This document shows positions 58,141 through 64,000 of a stretch of DNA of 64,000 bases, piece by piece (position 1 is the first letter of the stretch; each line of letters begins with the position of its first letter). The notes beneath the pieces were generated by a model. That model was not told the origin of the DNA, ran no database searches, and saw nothing but the letters and a program-made list of their open reading frames with translations. This DNA comes from Spirometra erinaceieuropaei. Lineage: Eukaryota > Platyhelminthes > Cestoda > Diphyllobothriidea > Diphyllobothriidae. The stretch lies in the NCBI GenBank assembly GCA_902702965.1, contig CACRXP010000167.1, forward strand, positions 1,024,263 to 1,088,262. Reading direction: 5' to 3'. A program made the translations under genes and the position numbers.

Positions 58141-61112
58141 AATCGATGGTCGAACTGTCAATGTCAGACATATTTTACCGTTTGACTACAATTGGCTATA
58201 CCGCAGCCACCATGTGAGATCATGTAGGCGACTTCCTTCGTATCCAACTAGCCAAAGTGCGTCTTTGGGTGCATAAACTGAGTGCTTTATACCGTCGCCG
58301 GTTTGTCCGTTACTGAAAATTTCTGCTTGCTCAGTTGCTTTTAGAGAATTCGGACGCATTTTTAATGTAAGGATTGGTTCTCCAAGTGCGCCTGATTGGA
58401 ACTACATGACTTCTTTTTGCCTCTTGCTGTACCAGGCATAGGCGTATAAAGGCTTTACGGTGTTCATTCTAAAAAAGGATCAATAGAGCAATTCAATTCA
58501 CTTTGGTAGCCTTCATTGGCAGAAGAAATATGCCTTTACTTGATTAAGCAGACTGACGGCCGCACTCCGTCTGACAGATAGCTCAGTTACTCTAATAAGA
58601 TAGAAGGCCTTTTAACTTCTTTGATTTGAGGTAAACCGATATGCGTAATCCTTAAATCTTCCGCTATACGAGAACATCTAAAAATGGAAGACTTGCGCCA
58701 ACTTCCTCTTCGATTAAGACCCTACCTCTCAGAAGTGGCATTGCTCAGTGTTTATAGTTGATCATTTATACTGACAGAAATGTGGAGCTGCAATCTACGG
58801 TTAACTGGCGGAAAAGCCGTCGTCCCTAGCTACCGCAACGTCAGTTCGGCCTGAGAGCCAGCGATAGATGACATCAAAGGAGATCCTTTAAGTTGTTCAA
58901 ATTATTGTTGACCCGAAGAGTAGTTATTTTCCAAACACAGCAGTGACTCTCAGCTGAATTTGTGGATTTAACGAAACACGCGTAGGCCGAATTTTCAACA
59001 GCTTGTCACCAGAGATGGGTAACTACACCTTAAATGCAGTCCTGAAAAGACGTCCTGTATATTAATTTGTGAATTCAGGCCTCATAAAATACTTTTGAAA
59101 TAATTTCGAGTCCCGGCTAATTTCTCATACTCTAAGTGGATCATCCTGTGTTTCGTAACCATGGTCGTTTACCCAAACATTAATAATTGAGGTGGTCATG
59201 ATTATAGCAATAGTAATCTCATAACTATCAATAATAACGTCTGCAGCAGTAATAGGAATAATGGCATTAGTGACGTTCATTATTTGGATTTTGAATGCTG
59301 ATTTACTAGATTCACTGGATATTCCATTATTACTCGAGTATCACTTCTGTCACAACATTGTCATAACTTTTAATTGTCCTTATTTTATAAACGTAACACT
59401 TACTTTCTGAATTATAACCCAACTTTATCATGTCAAATCCCATTTTTATGACTTGCCTGTTTAAAATATGAAAATACCCACCTTGCTTCGATGCCCGGGA
59501 TTTTACTAGATTAAATTGAAAGCCAAAATAATTCGTGGGCAGGACACAATAAATATGAAATTATTTTGAGGGTAGAAGGAACAACTGGCTCTGACGAGAG
59601 AAGAACACAGGTTTTATGGATCAGTGGAGGCTCTCCTCAGGCGCGATAATCCGAGGAAGAAGAGGAAGTTACCAGGACAAACTTATTATCCGGATGAAGG
59701 TTCTGGCAACTTGGTCTGCTGTACGCCAACAGAGGTTGGTTTCAAACGCCGACTAAGGTAATCTGTGAATTGACCCCCCCCCTCCGGCATGCCGGGTTCT
59801 GGGTCACTATCTCCACCGAAGTAGGGCTGGGAGGACCGTTGTAGGCTTTACAAGAAAAATCAGGGAGGTCAACCAAAAACAACCCGAGGGCCAGATAGTT
59901 GGGCGGGAAGCCAACGAACCGTCGGACAGAGCGGTCAGTCCAAAAGATCAACCGCCCTCCTTTTACGTGTTGACGGACCCAATTAGAAGTCTACAGCGCT
60001 ACCGCACCAGTCAGTTAGCAACGAGAAACGAAGCCAGCAAAGGCACAAAGGGTGAGGTGTATGAATTGAGGTGACCACGTAAAACTACATTTTGCCCTCT
60101 CGAACGCACATGATATCAGACTAGGTAACAAATGGGGGTCGTGGACTTACAAGGGGTGTAGTATTTGTAAGATTCGGTTAGCACGCAACCACATTCCTCC
60201 TATATAATAAATAGCTTACACAATTATCGCCGATGGTCGCACTTGGTGTGACATTTGTTTCGCGCTATTTCAGTCTTTAATTGGTGCGCTTTCGTCTCAC
60301 ATTTTCGTTCGTGGCGGCAATCAACAATTTAGACGCGAATAAGCATGTCAAGATATCAATTACGATCATGGATGGTAAATGCGGGAACTGTTCATTATGA
60401 GAGACCTCGGTGGAATAGCAGCTACTTCTTAAGAATGCTTCTCTCATGTCACCTTATCTGCGACTGTCTCTGACGCCGGTCTTAAACGGGAATCCAAGAC
60501 GTCAGGCGAATAAATTGTGGTCTAAGCGACCGTATCTTCTTCTTCTTCTCAACTAATTGAGGTTTATTTTTTTCCCTGGTATTGTCACTTCGGTCTTTTT
60601 ACATCATATCTTTTGACGATCACCAGTAGACCCAACTGTTAAGAAAGCAACAAACTTGGTCCAGCCAATCCTTCTCACGTCTCAGAGGCTCCTCGTTTAG
60701 TATGCACTCGCTCACTCTTTAGCCTCACCAGCAGTAAGTTATCTAGAACAAAACTGTTATATGTATATACAAGCGTTAATTTGCACGTCCGTTAGGGAAA
60801 CAAGCAGCGGTTGAAGACATTGGAGCAAAAAAGGGCTTGGCGGTTGGGGGGGGGGTAAAAGAAGTTGCTGACATATCATGCAAAAATCATCGCTAAGATC
60901 TCATCTCTGTCGATTTGGTTGACTATATCACATGTGCAAGGGAGCCTAAGTGGACTCGGCAAGGATGGGAAGCTGAAAACAGGTTGGGATCAAATTTGTA
61001 GGGTTTCGAAAGGGCCTATTTGGCCAGACGTGAGCAAACTCCATACATACTGAGACCATGTACATATATACACATATATGTACGGGCCCATGTGTCTGTG
61101 CACATGCATGAG
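58141..61112. other. No recognisable gene
   Basis: Three kilobases of mostly AT-rich DNA to the 3' side of the receptor gene. A G12-type tract lies at about 60845-60856, and a TTC/TTCTTC tract near 60536-60550. No exon is seen. Confidence 0.4.
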
Positions 61113-61118
61113 TTTATT
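61113..61118 (-). promoter_or_regulatory. Candidate polyadenylation signal for the GPCR gene
   Basis: AATAAA on the minus strand, about 266 bp after the receptor stop codon, which is a plausible 3' UTR length. A six-base match is weak evidence on its own. Confidence 0.3.
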
Positions 61119-61383
61119 ACATCGGTTAGGCGGGAAATGCTTTCAACGAACGCCTCAGGATGTGAGCAGGGATATAAGAGCTTGGCTGGACGCCTATCAG
61201 TTCGCGCTGGGGGATAAACTACTTCTCTATACAGGATCTGAGTATTTCTCATGTTAGCGTTGTAATGTGTGCGTTGATGAGCTGCACGCGGTCTGCGGCC
61301 TTTTGTATCTTCAAAGTTGGGCCTTTGCCTGACCACTTTACAATGCATTCTGTGCCCGTCTACACGTCTCCGCAGGCCTCTTC

Positions 61384-62258
61384 TCAAAGGGTGGTCCGTT
61401 GGGAGGGTGAGACATTTGAGAGACGGCGTACAGTGGGTGTGAAGTCGTTGGCCTTTGTCCAGTGAAATTGCTTCGCAGTTCCGATTTCTTTCCTTGTCGC
61501 TTCGCCTGGTGATGGCCTAGTTATGGCTGCTGTTGCCGTTGCCGTCGGCATTTCTCCGACCAGAGGTGCGACTGACGGCTCTTCGGAGTTTGGTCTGGGA
61601 CCGTTCTCGGTTGCCTTCTTCTGTGTCGGTGAAGATGGCGCTGAAGCGGGTACGACCCCATCGATGTCACCGTCGTCCCCGAGACCGTCACCGTAGGTCA
61701 ATGCAAACACAGGTCGGGAGTTAGGCTGACTGACTGAGGAAATGTCCTCGGTCGTCCCTACATCACTTTCGGGACTATGCTGCAGAGGCATGCCGAACTC
61801 GTAGGTGAAACAGGGTGCGCTCGGCGCAGTCAGGAGTCGGGCGCCCGCCCTACCGTCGACAGCACTGTCGGCGGCGGCGGCGGCAGCGGCGACGTCCTCC
61901 GAGGGAATAAACTGGAAGTCACTGGCTTCTATGGCGATGCAGATACTAGTGCGGCCACCTTTGCCGCAGACGGGACTGCTGTCTGTCTGTGCGTGCTGGG
62001 AAAGCAGGGTATTCCGGCTAGAGAGGGTTTGGCGCCGTGGACGTTTGAGAGTACTACTGCTGGAACCGCGCTGACCGCTGGAGCAGCGCCTGCCCAGACT
62101 GGATTTCCGAGAAAGTCCGAACTGGTGCGCGAAACTTTCCGTGCGGATGCGATCGTTGATACTGCCACACTGACAACGTAGAATGTAAATGAAGGGGATT
62201 CGGAAGTCCCGATTGAATTGTGCATAGATAATGGGGTTGAGAAAGCTGTTCATATAGC
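61384..62258 (-). CDS. Last exon of a biogenic-amine GPCR, 5-HT7-like
   Basis: Final coding exon of a class A G-protein-coupled receptor of the cell membrane. A splice acceptor (TTTTTCCAATTTCAG) lies just before 62258; the exon opens GYMNSFLNPIIYAQFNRDFR, which holds the NPxxY motif at the end of TM7 and the start of helix 8, followed by PFIYILRCQC, whose Cys pair is a likely palmitoylation site. The spacing NPIIYA..NRDFR.PF..IL..RC resembles 5-HT7-type serotonin receptors most, as I recall them; other amine receptors are possible. The tail is about 260 residues, long for the family, Ser-rich, with an alanine run (DVAAAAAAADS, encoded near 61866-61895), and ends RTTL, a fit to a class I PDZ-binding end. 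TM1-TM6 must be encoded on exons to the right, beyond the window. The internal Met at 62251-62253 is not the start. Confidence 0.82.
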
Positions 62259-62765
62259 CTGAAATTGGAAAAATGATAGATATGAAGATACTCAGAAAGT
62301 ATTCTAGCGTGGAGGGATTTGCGGCTTTCGCTGGAGTATGTAAATAGGTAGGAGTTTTGATCCTCAGAAAGAGAAATGCCTTCAGAGCATTGCGTAAGCA
62401 TTATAGCCAGAAAGAGAGCGCAAGAAGCGCAGTCGCTTAAGCTCTCTAGAAAAATCGCATCACAGCGAAGGTAGAGAGAACTGGTAGGTTTGTGGTTGCC
62501 ACTGACTCCCGCCAATATTCGGGCGACCCCGATGGAATCATTTCGTAGGTATTTTTGACCAATTTGATAGTTTATTTGATCCAGTTGTGAAAACGCCTAT
62601 GTCGTAGGCCTAGTACTCATCTGGTCGATTCTGAGTTGATTGCTTGGGACACCTCTTCTGATCAGTCAGCTTAATGTGTCAGAATTAGTGGATTTTATAA
62701 GTTGCAATAGGCTGACCAAGTAACCTGACCCAAATTATACAAACCTCATGGCCGCCGATGGACCC

Positions 62766-62850
62766 TTGTAGCTCAAACAGCTAGACCGTTGGCCATATGG
62801 AACTCTTGCCACTGTTGTTGTGGGTTTGAATACTACCGAGATAGCCGAGT
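62766..62850 (+). repeat. tRNA-like repeat (decayed SINE)
   Basis: TTGTAGCTCAAACAGCTAGACC resembles box A (quoted: TAGCTCAAACAGCTAGACC), and GTGGGTTTGAATACTACC about 50 bases on resembles box B, GGTTCGAATCC. A cloverleaf cannot be closed at the acceptor stem, so it is not a tRNA gene. A T7 run follows shortly after, as in Pol III terminators. Confidence 0.4.
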
Positions 62851-63157
62851 TTTTTTATAACTGGGTCAAAGGTATTGATCACTTCAACTCGAACTTTCAT
62901 CATTGCACTTAGATTATAAGAATAATAGGAACATTCCCATACGCCGAAGGACTCATCTTTGAGGTATGAATGCTACCCGCCAAATATTTATGCGCGGAAT
63001 CTATGGCTTCTGTCTTAAAACACTGCCGTCCTGGGGGAGGGGGGAGGCCAGTTTATGCAACTCGAACCCCTCAGCTGAAAAACGGAACAGTCTTAGATCC
63101 AGAAATGTCCAAATGCAGTAAACCGTTGGTTGCAAGCCCAACCAACACGACTATGGG

Positions 63158-63245
63158 TTAACGGCTCAATGGCAGAACTTTAAACTCAGTGGCTAATAAT
63201 CTCGGTTTCAATCCCAGACTCCAAAACCCAATATTGGGTATGGCC
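63158..63245 (+). repeat. tRNA-like repeat (decayed SINE)
   Basis: TTAACGGCTCAATGGCAGAA is box A-like and CTCGGTTTCAATCCCAGACT is box B-like, about 45 bases apart. CCAAAACCCAATATTGGG follows. No complete tRNA fold. Confidence 0.38.
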
Positions 63246-63319
63246 AGTTGAGAACGACTAATAACCAGGAACGGCAATTCCGTTTTTCATTGTCTTTGGC
63301 GGCCATCTCCTTCTATATA

Positions 63320-64000
63320 CAGTGAGTGACCTATCTCATGAAATGTTGGCTGAAATTCTGAAATGCGTTTACGATTAGGAAGGATTACTTGGTCGCGGTT
63401 TTAATACTGACTATCTTGCGGCAAACTCTTGTAATATTTCGGACTCGGCAGGATGTCGGCTTTTAAATGCACTTCTTTTAAATCTCCTGTAGAAAGCGTG
63501 CTTGGTAAACAATGATTACTTAAGTAGCATGCACTTTTCCCATTGATTTTCGATGGTCTTGCAAATTTAAATATATTTTATAGAAACCACAAATAAAAAT
63601 ATGCTTTCTTTTAGTCAATCAATAGAGAATCACGTCTTCTTTATATATTATACCTAGGGAAGGAGATAATTAGGGTTTAAAAAAGTTTCTAATTATGTGA
63701 CTTTTTAAGACCGCGAACTGTCAATTCGCATAGCATCGTACCTGGTCGTTTACCACTGCTCCTCGTGAAATGTAAAACATGGTCCGCATCCATTGCAAAA
63801 TTTTATGGACTCTGTATGATATATCTTTAATGGCATAGAAAAGTATGTGAATTTCTTTACGCGGAACGCATGCACCTTGCAGACTGAAATTACTCAGCGC
63901 TAATGCAACGAATGATCAGGCTCCAAATTATTCGGAAATTGAAACAATTTCTTAAAACCTAATTATAATTATTTCTTAAAAACAAAATATTAAGAAGACG
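63320..64000. mobile_element. Family B foldback element, cut by the window end
   Basis: The left end CAGTGAGTGACCTATCTCAT follows TA (63318-63319). The left arm (to about 63695), the loop (CTGCTCCTCGTGAAATGTAA and ACGCGGAACGCATGCACC) and the beginning of the right arm (GAAACAATTTCTTAAAACC) are present; the remaining right arm would end near 64310. It lies inside the last intron of the GPCR gene. Confidence 0.75.

Larger units (their letters stand above)
62259..63319 (-). other. Last intron of the GPCR gene, with repeat insertions
   Basis: Sequence upstream of the splice acceptor; no further receptor exon (TM6 motif FxxCWxP) was recognised, so the intron probably exceeds 1.7 kb and runs beyond 64000. 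It contains two tRNA-like repeats and a foldback element. Minus-strand open frames crossing the exon border (62054-62515) are shadows. Confidence 0.55.

Noticed and set aside
61777..62181. 134-codon plus-strand frame opposite the GPCR tail
   Set aside because: Antisense shadow of a GC-rich coding exon with a low stop frequency.
62054..62515. 153-codon minus-strand frame overlapping the GPCR exon
   Set aside because: It is in a different frame from the NPxxY exon and crosses the splice acceptor; a shadow frame.
1..64000. CRISPR arrays, bacterial operons or phage genes
   Set aside because: No regularly spaced short repeats, no ribosome-binding-site-led gene runs; all signals point to animal nuclear DNA.

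Overview
The window looks like nuclear DNA of a multicellular animal, most likely a parasitic flatworm and probably a diphyllobothriid-type tapeworm. The grounds are Penelope-like retroelements in several states of decay, a C2H2-finger retroelement tail of a kind I associate with tapeworm genomes, TTAGGG-type interstitial telomere sequence, tRNA-like SINEs and a biogenic-amine receptor exon with intron structure. It is not bacterial: there are no operons and no long coding runs, and about 98% is intergenic, intronic or repeat DNA. The species assignment is inference from repeat types recalled from memory. Two assembly gaps (N runs) lie at 28370-29067 and 56619-57044.

Host genes: only one host exon is well supported. 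It is the last coding exon of a class A GPCR at 61384-62258 (minus strand), carrying the NPxxY end of TM7, helix 8 and a long tail, and is most like 5-HT7-type serotonin receptors. The rest of that gene must lie to the right, beyond 64000. A hydrophobic open frame at 31615-32040 (minus) is a weak exon candidate.

Retroelements: a 5'-truncated but open Penelope-like element (PLE; reverse transcriptase plus GIY-YIG endonuclease) lies at 21298-22904 (plus). It is flanked by a decayed relative on the minus strand (about 18760-19800) and a decayed PLE of another lineage on the plus strand (about 23400-24400). Two inverted 3' ends of the first lineage form an inverted duplication at 46259-47230. An endonuclease-domain remnant of the second type lies at 49735-50470 (minus), and a PLE 3' tail at about 56490-56618 (minus) abuts the second gap. 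The end of a C2H2 zinc-finger retroelement protein follows that gap.

Non-autonomous elements: the most striking structure is a foldback/MITE family about 990 bp long, with 373-377 bp inverted arms, a roughly 242 bp loop, CAGT-type termini and flanking TA, all Tc1/mariner hallmarks. Two diverged subfamilies (called A and B here) have full copies at 12114-13104 and 25511-26504, a nested A-in-B copy at 39647-41127, and deleted, tandem or decayed copies elsewhere. No transposase is visible. Other repeats are a 1.2 kb dispersed pair (13374-14570 and 27192-28369), tRNA-like SINEs, a family with a near-perfect 68 bp hairpin at 49559-49708, and degenerate telomeric repeats at 16880-17165.

The remaining stretches (for example 2.1-6.2, 32-38.9, 50.5-56.5 and 58.1-61.4 kb) show no recognisable gene. 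They may be introns or old decayed repeats.
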